Positions 1 through 8,160 of a stretch of DNA of 64,000 nucleotides are shown one piece after another. A program made the position numbers and the translations under genes. The stretch comes from Paradesulfitobacterium ferrireducens (GTDB lineage Bacteria; Bacillota; Desulfitobacteriia; Desulfitobacteriales; Desulfitobacteriaceae). Each line of letters opens with the position of its first letter. Within the stretch, counting starts at the first letter, position 1. Under the pieces are notes generated by a model. The model saw only the letters and a list, made by a program, of their open reading frames with translations, was not told the DNA's origin and ran no database searches. Where the stretch lies: assembly GCF_017310645.1 (NCBI RefSeq), contig NZ_JAFLRH010000007.1:1-64000 (forward strand), written 5' to 3'.

Positions 1-726
1 CAGCTTGACGAAGAAACCTATAAAGATAAATGCTTTTTCAAAGAACGCTGGATTAAAGAAAATGGCCTGGAACAAAAACTTATTGTCACTTACTCCATCA
101 AGTACAAAAACTATCAACGCCAAATTCGCAATTCACAAATCGAACGTGCTCAGAAATTACTTAATTCGAATCCGACTAAAATTTCAAAAAGCAATCAGAA
201 CGACTATAAGCGCTTTATTAAGAAAACCAGCTGTACGTCTGATGGCGAAATAGCCGACAAAGAACTCTACGCCTTAAATAACGAAACCATTATTGCCGAA
301 GAAGCCTATGACGGATTTTATGCGGTTTGTACGAACCTCGAAGGTAGTGCTCAGGAAATCATCCGAATTAACCAGCGGCGCTGGGAGATTGAAGAATGTT
401 TCCGGATCATGAAAAGCGAGTTTAAAGCCCGACCGGTATACTTAAGTCGCGAGGATAGAATTAAGGCACATTTTACTACCTGCTTCATGTCCCTGATCAT
501 TTATCGATTATTGGAAAAGAAGCTAGGAAATAAGTTTACGTGTAGTGAAATCATTAACGGATTAAGAGAAATGAATTTCTATGAGATTAAGGGCGAGGGA
601 TATTTACCGACCTACACGAGAACCGATTTTACAGATGCGCTGCATGAGACTTTTGGCTTTCGAACTGATTATGAGATTATTAAAAAAACCCAGATGAAAA
701 AATTTTTGAACACTGCTAAGAAATAA
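1..726 (+). CDS. Transposase, IS4/IS1634-like DDE family, 5' end beyond the window
   Basis: The frame beginning at base 1 is open for 241 codons to the TAA at 724-726. It ends in a typical C-terminal transposase region. Around residues 128-141 there is an R-x3-E-x6-K arrangement (R in NQRRWEIEE, K in FRIMK), the signature around the third catalytic acid of IS4-group transposases, followed by a helical segment (HFTTCFMSLIIYRLLEKKLG). No frameshift or stop is seen in the visible part, so the enzyme may be intact; its N-terminal half cannot be judged. Enzymes of this family cut and join the element's ends. A separate frame at 5-253 is a shadow of this gene. Confidence 0.75.
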   Translation, partial: QLDEETYKDKCFFKERWIKENGLEQKLIVTYSIKYKNYQRQIRNSQIERAQKLLNSNPTKISKSNQNDYKRFIKKTSCTSDGEIADKELYALNNETIIAEEAYDGFYAVCTNLEGSAQEIIRINQRRWEIEECFRIMKSEFKARPVYLSREDRIKAHFTTCFMSLIIYRLLEKKLGNKFTCSEIINGLREMNFYEIKGEGYLPTYTRTDFTDALHETFGFRTDYEIIKKTQMKKFLNTAKK

Positions 727-753
727 AAAAATTACTCACTTTGTTAAAATACA

Positions 754-797
754 AAAAAGCTTGAACACCTTGCAAATACAGGGCTTTCAAGCTTTTT
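754..797. terminator. Hairpin terminator behind the transposase
   Basis: A perfect 12-bp stem (AAAAAGCTTGAA at 754-765 and TTCAAGCTTTTT at 786-797) with a 20-nt loop starts 27 bases after the transposase stop. The A/T ends supply U-tracts on both strands, so it could stop transcription in both directions and may lie inside the IS end. Confidence 0.6.
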
Positions 798-821
798 ATA
801 GTTCTTAACTGTCAAAGATGA

Positions 822-1157
822 GATATTAACAAAGCCTGGGCTTGGGTTGCCCAAAATATTTTCTTAGGAATGCCAGGAGTAACAGATACTTTAGTAGTTA
901 TTTTCGAATTTGTAGTAGGCATCGCGATGATCTTCGGTATTCGAGTATTCTGGGCAGCATTAATTGCCATGTTCATGAATGTTCAATTTATTGCAGGTGG
1001 ATCCTTTAACAATTTCGGTTATATCTGGACGAACTTAGCTATGTTAAAGTTTGCGGCTTATGCCGAACTTCTGGGAGTCGATGGCTTCCTCCGGTTTAAA
1101 AAAGGCAAAGATGTGCTGAACAAAGGAACTAACAAACAAGCTGTTATGGCTAAATAA
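822..1157 (+). pseudogene. DoxX-family membrane protein, 5' truncated beside the IS
   Basis: The frame reads back from the first ATG (870) through codons for AWVAQNIFLGMPG to a TGA at 819-821, so conserved DoxX-like residues precede the only ATG and no normal start remains. The remaining ~110 codons contain two hydrophobic helices (VVIFEFVVGIAMIFGI and the AALIAMFMNVQFIAGG region) and the conserved N-F-x-Y-I-W-T-N stretch of the DoxX/DoxD family, which are small four-helix membrane proteins sometimes acting with quinones. Full members have about 130-170 residues, so one or two helices are missing. Loss of the 5' end is best explained by the adjacent insertion. A shortened product from 870 is possible but has no good ribosome site. 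Confidence 0.65.
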
Positions 1158-1208
1158 TTGATTATTTACTTTCGCTCTCTACAAACCCTTAAATATTCAC
1201 TCCTCTAG

Positions 1209-1234
1209 ACCTCGGCCCAGCCGAGGTTTTTTTT
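1209..1234 (+). terminator. Rho-independent terminator
   Basis: Perfect 8-bp stem ACCTCGGC / GCCGAGGT (1209-1216, 1220-1227) with a CCA loop, followed by an eight-T run. It ends the DoxX remnant and insulates it from cbiD. Confidence 0.9.
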
Positions 1235-1296
1235 GCCTTGTTTTCGCGTATGGCAGGATTATTCCCTCGGAATGGAGAATAAAAGGAAGGAGGCCA

Positions 1297-2517
1297 ATGA
1301 AGAATAAGGTCAACTATTGTCGAAAATCCAAGGTTATAGGAAGGTTAAATATGAGCGCTAGTGCAAAGGACCGGCATCAATGGCGGGAAGGGTATACCAC
1401 CGGGAGTTCTGCCGCCGCTGCCGCGAAAGCGGCCTGCCTGCAGCTTCAACAGGTTCGTCATCTTATATTAGGCAATGAGTGGGTGGAAGATCAAAAGATC
1501 ACGCAGGTGAATATTCCCTTGCCGAATTTAAGTAGATTATCCATTCCAGTGAGCCAGTGCGAGGGAGATGAGCAAAGGGCATGGGCATCTGTAATCAAGG
1601 ACGGCGGAGATGATCCAGATGTCACCAACGGTCTTGAAATTAAAGCTTGTGTGAACTATTTATCCGAACAAGGCTCAATTCTGATTGAGGGTGGGCACGG
1701 AGTTGGTACCGTGACCAAAAAAGGCTTGGCGGTACCGGTAGGAGCAAGTGCGATCAATCCCACACCCCGCCGGATGATCGAACAAGCGGTGCGTGAAGTC
1801 TTTCCCCTAGAGGAAATAAAGGTTGTCATTGAGGTCCCGCAAGGGGAAGAAGCAGCAGAGCGTACGCTCAATCCCCGCCTGGGGATTATGAGGGGAATCT
1901 CCATCCTGGGTACCACCGGCATCGTCAGGCCCATGTCGGAAGAGGCCTTCAAAACCTCGATTCTTCCGGAATTAGATCAGGCCGTTGCTTACGGACACCG
2001 AACGCTGGTGCTCACTCCGGGGAATTACGGTTTCCGGACAGCCGTTGAGCAAATGCATGTTCAACCCGAAGCCGTCATTCAGATGAGCAATTTTGTCGGC
2101 TATATTCTGGAAGAAGCGGTGTACCGGGGGATTAAACAAATTCTGTTGCTCGGTCATGTAGGCAAACTGATTAAAGTCGCCGGGGGTATCTTTCATACCC
2201 ATAACCGGGTCGCGGACGCCCGGTCCGAAATTTTGCTCGCTCATTGTGCCTTGGCGGGAATGGAGCAATCGACCCTGCTCAAGTTAGCCGATATACCGAC
2301 TCTCGAAGGAGCCGTAAAAGAACTGCTGCAGCTTAATCAGGAAGATTTAGTGCATAAGTTGGCCGCATTGGCCAGTGCCCGAGCAGAGGCCTATGTCCAG
2401 CGTAAAGTTAAAATCGGAACGGTCTTGACCCTTCTGGACGGAACATTTGTAGGGTGGGATGAGCAGGCCCAACAGCTCATTCAGGATGAAGGTTGGATTT
2501 GGCCCGTTAGGGATTAA
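1297..2517 (+). CDS. cbiD: Cobalt-precorrin-5B (C1)-methyltransferase CbiD
   Basis: CbiD methylates C-1 of the corrin ring in the oxygen-independent cobalamin pathway. The N-terminal family hallmark REGYTTGSSAAAAAKAA is present near residues 31-47, followed by the conserved DGGDDPDVT and GHGVGTVTKKGL stretches. Two starts are possible: ATG 1297, three bases after GGAAGGAGG, or ATG 1351, six bases after AGGAAGG and much closer to the conserved motif. The shorter 388-residue form is nearer the usual length. The gene lies upstream of the riboswitch that precedes the rest of the cobalamin genes, so it must be read from its own promoter; no convincing promoter was seen in the 60 bases after the terminator at 1209. 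Confidence 0.93.
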   Translation: MKNKVNYCRKSKVIGRLNMSASAKDRHQWREGYTTGSSAAAAAKAACLQLQQVRHLILGNEWVEDQKITQVNIPLPNLSRLSIPVSQCEGDEQRAWASVIKDGGDDPDVTNGLEIKACVNYLSEQGSILIEGGHGVGTVTKKGLAVPVGASAINPTPRRMIEQAVREVFPLEEIKVVIEVPQGEEAAERTLNPRLGIMRGISILGTTGIVRPMSEEAFKTSILPELDQAVAYGHRTLVLTPGNYGFRTAVEQMHVQPEAVIQMSNFVGYILEEAVYRGIKQILLLGHVGKLIKVAGGIFHTHNRVADARSEILLAHCALAGMEQSTLLKLADIPTLEGAVKELLQLNQEDLVHKLAALASARAEAYVQRKVKIGTVLTLLDGTFVGWDEQAQQLIQDEGWIWPVRD

Positions 2518-2644
2518 CTATCTATCGCTTGAAAAATACGAGGTGTAATTGCTTGCTTATAGCAGGAATTTCTTTATTGACACCGAATAATATACTAAAA
2601 TCTTACTGACTACTGACTCCTGACTACTCAACCAAATATTCTTC

Positions 2645-2797
2645 TTAAGGTCCCTCAGCAAGAGGGGTAATAGGGAAGCCGGTGTGAATCCGGCGCGGTC
2701 CCGCCACTGTGAACAGGGAGTTTCCTCAAGAAGCCACTGGCGTTTGCTGGGAAGGCTGAGGACAACGAGGATCTGAAGCCAGGAGACCTGCCTTAAG
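2645..2797 (+). promoter_or_regulatory. Cobalamin riboswitch
   Basis: The 5' part carries the conserved GCCGGTGTGAATCCGG and CGCGGTCCCGCCACTGT segments, and the 3' part ends in a B12 box (AGCCAGGAGACCTGCC, 2777-2792). These are the invariant elements of adenosylcobalamin-sensing aptamers. It sits in the cbiD-cbiET gap with an intrinsic terminator just behind it (2847), so the likely mode is transcription termination when cobalamin is bound. It would control cbiET through cobD but not cbiD. Confidence 0.95.
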
Positions 2798-2846
2798 TTA
2801 TTCCACAGGCCTACGCGTGATAGGTGGTGTGTCATTCGACCATTGC

Positions 2847-2870
2847 GAGCCTGTTTAGGCTCTTTTTATT
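2847..2870 (+). terminator. Riboswitch expression-platform terminator
   Basis: GAGCC / GGCTC stem (2847-2851, 2858-2862) with a 6-nt loop, then TTTTTATTTTTTTT. It lies between the B12 box and the cbiET ribosome site (AAGGAGA, 2893-2899), the expected position for the switching hairpin. Confidence 0.8.
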
Positions 2871-2904
2871 TTTTTTCAATTTTAGAAGAGATAAGGAGAA
2901 AACC

Positions 2905-4116
2905 ATGCTTTATGTGATTGGAACCGGCCCGGGACGGCCGGAATGGATCCCGCCTGCTGTCAGAGAGACGGTTTTAGGGTGTGATGTTCTAATAGGCAGC
3001 GACCGGCTTCTCCAGCTATTTCCTGAGTTTAAGCAGGAAAAGCACACCCTTAATAAAGATCTGGGGCAAACATATCAGCTGATTTCAGAGTTCCTGTCTC
3101 ACAGACTTTCCATTGGGGTCTTAGTTTCAGGCGACCCGGGGTTTTACAGTATCCTCTCCGGATTGAGGCGGGAATTTCCGGGAGTAGAGATGACCGTGCT
3201 TCCGGGGATTAGTTCCATGCAGCTGGCCTTTGCCAAAGCGGGTTTGCCTTGGCAGGACGCTTCCTTTTGCAGTGTCCACGGACGGGACATCCAGACACTG
3301 CCCCGTTTCTTTTCCAGTCCCTTAGCGGTGCTTACCGGGGGAGAAAATTCCCCCCAGCGCGTTGCCCAGGTTTTATTAGGCAGAGGGCTTAACTTAAAGA
3401 TCGCCGTCGGCAATGCTCTCGCTTATGAAGATGAAGTCTGGGATCTTACGGATGCAAGCGTTTTGGCCCGGTCGGAACAGGTGCTCTCCAATGCTATTCT
3501 GATTATCTTTCCTCCTGCAAACAGCGGAGAAGGCCGGGTGAGGCTGGGAATTGCAGATGACGAGTTTATCCGGGGGCGCGTCCCTATGACTAAAGCCGAA
3601 GTGCGGGTCCAAGTCCTGGCGAAGGCCAGAATAGCTCCCTCCGATAATATTTTAGACGTCGGTGCCGGAACCGGAAGCATTAGTATCGAAGCAGCCATGC
3701 TGGCTCCCCACGGACATGTCTATGCGGTGGAACAAAACCCCGAGGCCCAGGATTTAATCAGGAAAAACCGGGAACGTTTTCAAACTCCGAATCTCAGCTT
3801 GATTCCCGGAAGCGCGCCTGCCGTCCTGAACCGCGTTCCTCCGGTCCAGGTCTGCATCATCGGAGGAAGCAAGGGGCAATTGCGGGAAATTCTCACCCAC
3901 GTCCCCTTGGCCAGCGGCGGCAGATTAGTGATGACTGCTGTTACTTTGGAGAATGCGGCCTCAGGGCTGGGACTTTTAAAAGAACTTGGCTATCACGAGG
4001 TTGAAGCGGTCTCTTTGCAGGTGGTACGCTGGCAGGAAGCAGCCGGTCTGCACATGGCGAATTCATTGAATCAGGTCTTTATTATTTCCGCAACGAAGGG
4101 AGCAGAACATGAATAA
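2905..4116 (+). CDS. cbiET: Bifunctional cobalt-precorrin-7 C5/ C15-methyltransferase (decarboxylating), CbiE-CbiT fusion
   Basis: A 403-residue fusion. Residues 1-200 are a CbiE tetrapyrrole methylase (VIGTGPGRPEW at the start, VSGDPGFYS, LPGISSMQ). Residues about 205-403 are a CbiT class I methyltransferase (SAM loop DVGAGTGSISIE near residue 250). Together they methylate C-5 and C-15 and remove the acetate side chain at C-12. ATG 2905 was chosen because AAGGAGA lies six bases upstream; a longer frame to 2824 would run through the riboswitch terminator. It is the first gene under riboswitch control and overlaps cbiL by 8 bp. The order CbiE-CbiT matches CobL of the aerobic pathway, but the neighbours are all anaerobic-pathway enzymes. 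Confidence 0.95.
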   Translation: MLYVIGTGPGRPEWIPPAVRETVLGCDVLIGSDRLLQLFPEFKQEKHTLNKDLGQTYQLISEFLSHRLSIGVLVSGDPGFYSILSGLRREFPGVEMTVLPGISSMQLAFAKAGLPWQDASFCSVHGRDIQTLPRFFSSPLAVLTGGENSPQRVAQVLLGRGLNLKIAVGNALAYEDEVWDLTDASVLARSEQVLSNAILIIFPPANSGEGRVRLGIADDEFIRGRVPMTKAEVRVQVLAKARIAPSDNILDVGAGTGSISIEAAMLAPHGHVYAVEQNPEAQDLIRKNRERFQTPNLSLIPGSAPAVLNRVPPVQVCIIGGSKGQLREILTHVPLASGGRLVMTAVTLENAASGLGLLKELGYHEVEAVSLQVVRWQEAAGLHMANSLNQVFIISATKGAEHE

Positions 4117-4807
4117 GGGCAAATTTTACGGAGTTGGGGTAGGACCGGGAGATCCGAGACTTTTAACGTTGAGAGCGGTGGAAGTTTTGCAGTCGGTGGA
4201 TATAGTAGCGATCCCCAAATCCCGTCTGGATCGGGAGAGTGTGGCCTGGGAGATTGCCCGTGAGCATTGCCGGGCCGAGACGAAGCTTCTAGAATTAGAA
4301 ATGCCCATGACCTCAGATCAGGATGTATTGCTGGAAGCATGGCGGGCAGGAGCCGAAGCGGTGCTATCCCGCCTCAACCAGGGCTTGAAGGTCGCGTTTA
4401 TTACTATCGGAGATCCCTCATTATACAGCACTTATAGTCATCTGCTTCAGTTTCTGCGTCCAGAGCTTGCGCCGGAACAAATTGAAACAGTGCCCGGGAT
4501 TAGTGCGATGTCCGCTGCCGCAGCCCGTATCCATGAACCGCTTGCGCTCGGAGATGAACCGCTTTTGATCCTCCCGGGAACGGATAACCTGGAACGTTTT
4601 CTGGATTTACCGAATCTGGTGATCTTAAAAGTTTCGCGCACGTTGCCGGAAGTTAAGGCCTCCCTGGAAGATTCCGAACGTAAAGCTGTTCTCTTTACCA
4701 GAATCGGGCAAACCGGAGAGGATATTCGGACCCTGGATGATTTAGATCCAAGCGGGAAAATTGATTACTTGAGTTTGTTGTTAGTAAAGATGGGGGGAAA
4801 GCAATGA
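4109..4807 (+). CDS. cbiL: Cobalt-factor II / precorrin-2 C20-methyltransferase CbiL
   Basis: CbiL adds the methyl group at C-20 of cobalt-factor II. The 232-residue protein is a single tetrapyrrole methylase domain: GVGVGPGDPRLLTLRA near residue 6, IGDPSLYSTYSHL in the middle and PGISAMSAAAARI, the SAM and substrate loops of the family. The L-type identity is supported by the AIPKSR and E-L-E-M-P-M-T segments found in CobI/CbiL. The ATG overlaps the end of cbiET by 8 bp and the stop overlaps cbiF by 4 bp (ATGA), so translation is likely coupled. Confidence 0.93.
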   Translation: MNKGKFYGVGVGPGDPRLLTLRAVEVLQSVDIVAIPKSRLDRESVAWEIAREHCRAETKLLELEMPMTSDQDVLLEAWRAGAEAVLSRLNQGLKVAFITIGDPSLYSTYSHLLQFLRPELAPEQIETVPGISAMSAAAARIHEPLALGDEPLLILPGTDNLERFLDLPNLVILKVSRTLPEVKASLEDSERKAVLFTRIGQTGEDIRTLDDLDPSGKIDYLSLLLVKMGGKQ

Positions 4808-5571
4808 AGGGGGAAGTAATTTTCGTGGGAGCAGGACCGGGGGACCCTGAACTCATCACGCTCAAGGGGATGCGCGCTCTAGGGCGGGCAGACCGCGTTA
4901 TTTATGCCGGTTCCCTGGTCAACCCAGCCCTTTTGCAGCATTGCCGTCCCAATACCCCGGCCCATGACAGCGCCAATCTGACCCTTGAGGACGTCATTAA
5001 ACTGATGCGGGAAGGAGTGGTCCAAGGGGAAACGGTGGTGCGCCTGCATACGGGCGATCCCTCGGTCTACGGAGCGATCCAGGAGCAAATGGATGCCCTG
5101 GCTGAACTCAGTATTCCTTACTCTGTCATTCCGGGAGTGAGCTCTGTCTTTGCCGCTGCGGCTGCGCTCAAACGCGAGTTTACGCTGCCGGATGTGAGCC
5201 AAACCTTGATCCTGACCAGGATGGCAGGGCGGACTCCGGTCCCGGACAAGGAAGATCTCTCCGCTCTGGCCCAGCACCGGGCCAGCATGGCCATTTTCCT
5301 AAGTGTTCAGGACATGGGGCAAGTGGTTCGGGAGCTGCTCCAAGGCTATGAGCCCACCACTCCGATTGCCGTGGTTTATAAAGCAAGCTGGCCGGAAGAA
5401 CAGGTGATCATGGGTACGTTAGCAAATATTGTAGCCAAAGTGCGGACGGCGGGAATACGCAAAACCGCGCAAATCCTGGTCGGAGATTTCCTGAATACGG
5501 AGTATGCCCGTTCGAAACTCTATGACCCGCAATTCACCCATGAATTCAGGCAGGGGAGTCCGGAACAGTGA
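4804..5571 (+). CDS. cbiF: Cobalt-precorrin-4 C11-methyltransferase CbiF
   Basis: CbiF methylates C-11. It opens with FVGAGPGDPELITLKG (residues 7-22), then YAGSLVNPALL, HTGDPSVYGA and IPGVSSVFAAAAAL, the SAM-binding and ring-binding loops of the CbiF/CobM group. At 255 residues it has the usual length. GGGGGAAAGC precedes the ATG, which overlaps the cbiL stop (ATGA); the 3' end overlaps cbiG by 4 bp. Confidence 0.95.
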   Translation: MKGEVIFVGAGPGDPELITLKGMRALGRADRVIYAGSLVNPALLQHCRPNTPAHDSANLTLEDVIKLMREGVVQGETVVRLHTGDPSVYGAIQEQMDALAELSIPYSVIPGVSSVFAAAAALKREFTLPDVSQTLILTRMAGRTPVPDKEDLSALAQHRASMAIFLSVQDMGQVVRELLQGYEPTTPIAVVYKASWPEEQVIMGTLANIVAKVRTAGIRKTAQILVGDFLNTEYARSKLYDPQFTHEFRQGSPEQ

Positions 5572-6668
5572 ATTCTAAGATTGCCGTTATTGCCTTAACT
5601 GCTCAGGGTCTGGTCACCGCTGAGCGCATTAAGAAAAAGTTACTGCACCCACACCGAGATACTAATCATTACCATTCGAGTTCGGACTTGCCCAGCTCCG
5701 CTTACACAGTCGAGATTTTCCACCATGAACACTGTGGAGAAAAAGAGCATTCATTTAAGCAGCTGCGCGAGTTAGTTCCCCGGATTTGGGCCCAATTCCC
5801 GATCTTAATCTTTGTCATGGCGGCGGGCATTGTGGTCAGACAAGTGAGTCCGCTGCTGCAAAGCAAGGCAGTGGACCCGGCCGTCTTAGTGGTTGATGAG
5901 AATGCTAAGTTCATCATCCCGCTCGTATCCGGCCATCTGGGCGGCGCCAACGCCTGGGCCCGGGAAATTGCCGGCCTGCTGGAAGCCACTGCGGTGATCA
6001 CGACGGCCACCGATGGTCAAGGATTGGTTGCTCCGGACGAATATGCCCGGCGTTTAGGCTGGACTATCACTCCCTTAAAGCAGCTGCCGCGGCTTAACCG
6101 CTTGCTTCTGGAGCAAAAACACCTGAGCGTGTGGTCTGAACCCTGGTTGGACCCTAAGCATCCGCTGGCATCCGATCCGAGTTACCGTTTTGTTTCGGAA
6201 CGGGAAAAGGCTGACTTGATCCTGACCGCCTTTCCTTTAGCAAGGTCCGATTCGGATGAAAAAGTTTATCTTATTCCCCGGATCCTGAGTTTGGGGATAG
6301 GGTGCCGCCGCCATAGCGAAGCCGCTGTGATTCATGAAGGAATCAGGCAGGCGTTGGCCCGGATTAAAGCCCCCGCTGAGGCTCTCAAAGGGATATTCAG
6401 TATTGACTTAAAAGCTGAGGAAAGCGGGCTGATCCAAGCCGCCGCCGACTTAGGAATTCCCTTTCAAACCTTCAATCCGGCGGAAATTCAGGCAGTAAAT
6501 GACAAGTATCAGTTAAGCAAGTCCGACTTTGTCAGAAAGAAAATAGGAGTGGATGGGGTATGCGAAGCAACGAGCCTGCTTGGAATCAGAAAGGGCAAGT
6601 TAATTTTGCCCAAACTCAAATTAAACGGAGTGAGCCTGGCCATCAGCCAGGAAGAATTTATATTGTAG
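5568..6668 (+). CDS. cbiG: Cobalt-precorrin-5A hydrolase CbiG
   Basis: CbiG opens the delta-lactone of cobalt-precorrin-5A and releases the C-20 carbon as acetaldehyde, the ring-contraction step of the anaerobic route. The 366-residue protein shows the N-terminal domain with FVMAAGIVVR and the conserved LVSGHLGGANAWAREIA (residues 125-141), the central RRHSEAAV segment, and the C-terminal domain ending in GVDGVCEATSLLG and NGVSLAIS. The start is GTG 5568 (4-bp overlap with cbiF; CAGTGA context). Its last 109 bp are also read in another frame as the start of cbiH. Confidence 0.94.
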   Translation: MNSKIAVIALTAQGLVTAERIKKKLLHPHRDTNHYHSSSDLPSSAYTVEIFHHEHCGEKEHSFKQLRELVPRIWAQFPILIFVMAAGIVVRQVSPLLQSKAVDPAVLVVDENAKFIIPLVSGHLGGANAWAREIAGLLEATAVITTATDGQGLVAPDEYARRLGWTITPLKQLPRLNRLLLEQKHLSVWSEPWLDPKHPLASDPSYRFVSEREKADLILTAFPLARSDSDEKVYLIPRILSLGIGCRRHSEAAVIHEGIRQALARIKAPAEALKGIFSIDLKAEESGLIQAAADLGIPFQTFNPAEIQAVNDKYQLSKSDFVRKKIGVDGVCEATSLLGIRKGKLILPKLKLNGVSLAISQEEFIL

Positions 6669-7384
6669 GCCTCGGACCCGGAGACTCGGCCCACATGACT
6701 GCCAGAGTAGCTGAAGTGTGGCAGGAAGTAGACACGGTGGCCGGGTATAAAACCTATATCGAGCTGATCCGGCCGTTTTTAACCCAGCAGGAGATCGTGG
6801 CCACTGGCATGCGCCAGGAACTTGAACGCTGCCAGGAAGTCGTGCGTTTAGCCGGTCTCGGTCGCAGCGTTGCCCTGGTCAGCAGCGGAGATGCCGGAAT
6901 TTATGGCATGGCCGGGATTTTACTCGAGTGCCTGGAACAAGCCGGACGCTTGGATATTGAGGTCGAGGTAATCCCGGGGATTACCGCAGCCAATGCCGCC
7001 GCCTCACTTTTAGGGGCGCCTTTAATGCATGACTTTGCGGTCATCAGCCTCAGTGATTTACTGACCCCCTGGGAAGTGATCGAACGCCGGGTACGGCTGG
7101 CGGCTGAGGGAGATTTTGTGATCGCCCTGTACAATCCCAAAAGCCACGGGCGGACTTCCCAGATTGAGACCGTCAGAGAACTTATCCTAGAACACCGCCG
7201 GCCTGAGACCCCGGTTGGAATTGTCAGGGAAGCCCTGCGCGGAACTGAAACCTCCGTGATGATCAGCACCTTGGACGAGTTTACGCTGAAACCGATAGAT
7301 ATGCTGTGCACGGTCATTATCGGAAATTCCCAGACTAAAAAAATCGGGCCTTACTTAGTCACCCCCAGGGGTTATCAGCTATGA
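6560..7384 (+). CDS. cbiH: Cobalt-factor III / precorrin-3B C17-methyltransferase CbiH
   Basis: CbiH methylates C-17 and drives formation of the ring-contracted lactone. After a 33-residue N-terminal extension the methylase core begins (GRIYIVGLGPGD), followed by AGYKTYIELI, SSGDAGIYGMAG, IPGITAANAAASLLGAPL and IALYNPKSHGR. ATG 6560 is the only usable start in the frame: no ATG, GTG or TTG lies between it and the core. The gene therefore overlaps the conserved end of cbiG by 109 bp. The overlap encodes CbiG's conserved C-terminus in one frame and the unconserved extension of CbiH in the other. The stop overlaps cbiJ by 4 bp. Confidence 0.93.
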   Translation: MRSNEPAWNQKGQVNFAQTQIKRSEPGHQPGRIYIVGLGPGDSAHMTARVAEVWQEVDTVAGYKTYIELIRPFLTQQEIVATGMRQELERCQEVVRLAGLGRSVALVSSGDAGIYGMAGILLECLEQAGRLDIEVEVIPGITAANAAASLLGAPLMHDFAVISLSDLLTPWEVIERRVRLAAEGDFVIALYNPKSHGRTSQIETVRELILEHRRPETPVGIVREALRGTETSVMISTLDEFTLKPIDMLCTVIIGNSQTKKIGPYLVTPRGYQL

Positions 7385-8160
7385 AATTTCTGGTACTTGC
7401 CGGAACCCAGGATGGACGGACGATTGGGGAAGAACTGGCCAAAACCGGACATGAGGTGGTGCTCTCGACCTTAACGGAATACGGGGCAAACCTGGCTCAA
7501 GCCCAAGGACTTAAGGCGCGCTTCGGAGCGTTTGAACGAGAATCGCTAAGGCAGTTCTTAAAGCATGAGAGTATCCAGGCGATAGTGGATGCGACCCATC
7601 CCTATGCACAGGTCATCCAAAAACTGGCCCGCTCCCTGGGCTCAGAATTGAACCTGCCTTATTTCCGGTGGGAAAGGCCCGGCACGGTATTTGAAGATAA
7701 TCCTTTAATCCGGTGGGCCCTGGACATTGAAGAAGCGTCCAGGATAGCCGCGGCTTCAGGGGAAAAAATTCTGCTCACCACTGGGAGCAACGCTCTGCCG
7801 GAATGGGTCAGTATGCCGTGCCTCAAAGATAAGCGTTTGTATGTAAGGGTCTTGCCAACCTCCGCCGTCCTGGTACGCTGTGAATCTCTGGGGTTAACCC
7901 CGGGGCAAATTATTGCGGCCCAAGGCCCTTTTACCAAAGAATTTAACCTGGCTCTGATCAGGCAATTTCAAATAGATGTAGTGGTAACCAAGGACAGCGG
8001 AAAAAGCGGGGGAACCCGGGAAAAAATCGAAGCCTGCCTTGAGGCAGGAATCCCCCTGGTCATGCTTAAACGTCCGGAACGAACGGGGGAAGGACTTGAA
8101 CTCTTAGAATTCATCAAGAAGTTGGAGGAAAAGCTATGTCAACCGCCATTATTCTCTTAG
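7381..8160 (+). CDS. cbiJ: Cobalt-precorrin-6A reductase CbiJ
   Basis: CbiJ/CobK reduces the macrocycle of cobalt-precorrin-6A using a nicotinamide cofactor. The 259-residue protein starts LVLAGTQDGRTIGEELA, then has VDATHPYAQVIQ, LTTGSNALPEW, AAQGPFTKEFN and VTKDSGKSGGTREKIEA, all recognisable CobK/CbiJ blocks. It starts at ATG 7381 (ATGA overlap with cbiH) and its 3' end overlaps cbiX by 25 bp. Confidence 0.94.
   Translation: MKFLVLAGTQDGRTIGEELAKTGHEVVLSTLTEYGANLAQAQGLKARFGAFERESLRQFLKHESIQAIVDATHPYAQVIQKLARSLGSELNLPYFRWERPGTVFEDNPLIRWALDIEEASRIAAASGEKILLTTGSNALPEWVSMPCLKDKRLYVRVLPTSAVLVRCESLGLTPGQIIAAQGPFTKEFNLALIRQFQIDVVVTKDSGKSGGTREKIEACLEAGIPLVMLKRPERTGEGLELLEFIKKLEEKLCQPPLFS

Larger units (their letters stand above)
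1..820 (+). mobile_element. Right-hand part of an IS4/IS1634-type insertion sequence
   Basis: A DDE transposase reading frame enters from the left edge and ends at 726. It is followed by a perfect 12-bp hairpin and then, without a gap, by a DoxX-family gene that has lost its 5' end. The element's right boundary is inferred to lie between about 798 and 822; no terminal inverted repeat can be confirmed because the left end is outside the window. Family assignment rests on the transposase C-terminal signature only. Confidence 0.65.

Noticed and set aside
5-253. Open frame with an ATG inside the transposase region
   Set aside because: It is a shadow frame; the frame from base 1 runs unbroken into the conserved transposase C-terminus.
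2557-2835. Minus-strand frame across the cobalamin riboswitch
   Set aside because: It covers the conserved aptamer and terminator, has no ribosome site and no recognisable protein.
2824-2904. Longer N-terminus for cbiET
   Set aside because: It would translate the riboswitch terminator; the ATG at 2905 has its own ribosome site.
6500-6700. Possible frameshift joining cbiG and cbiH
   Set aside because: Both proteins are complete with conserved ends; an overlap explains the data better than a fusion.
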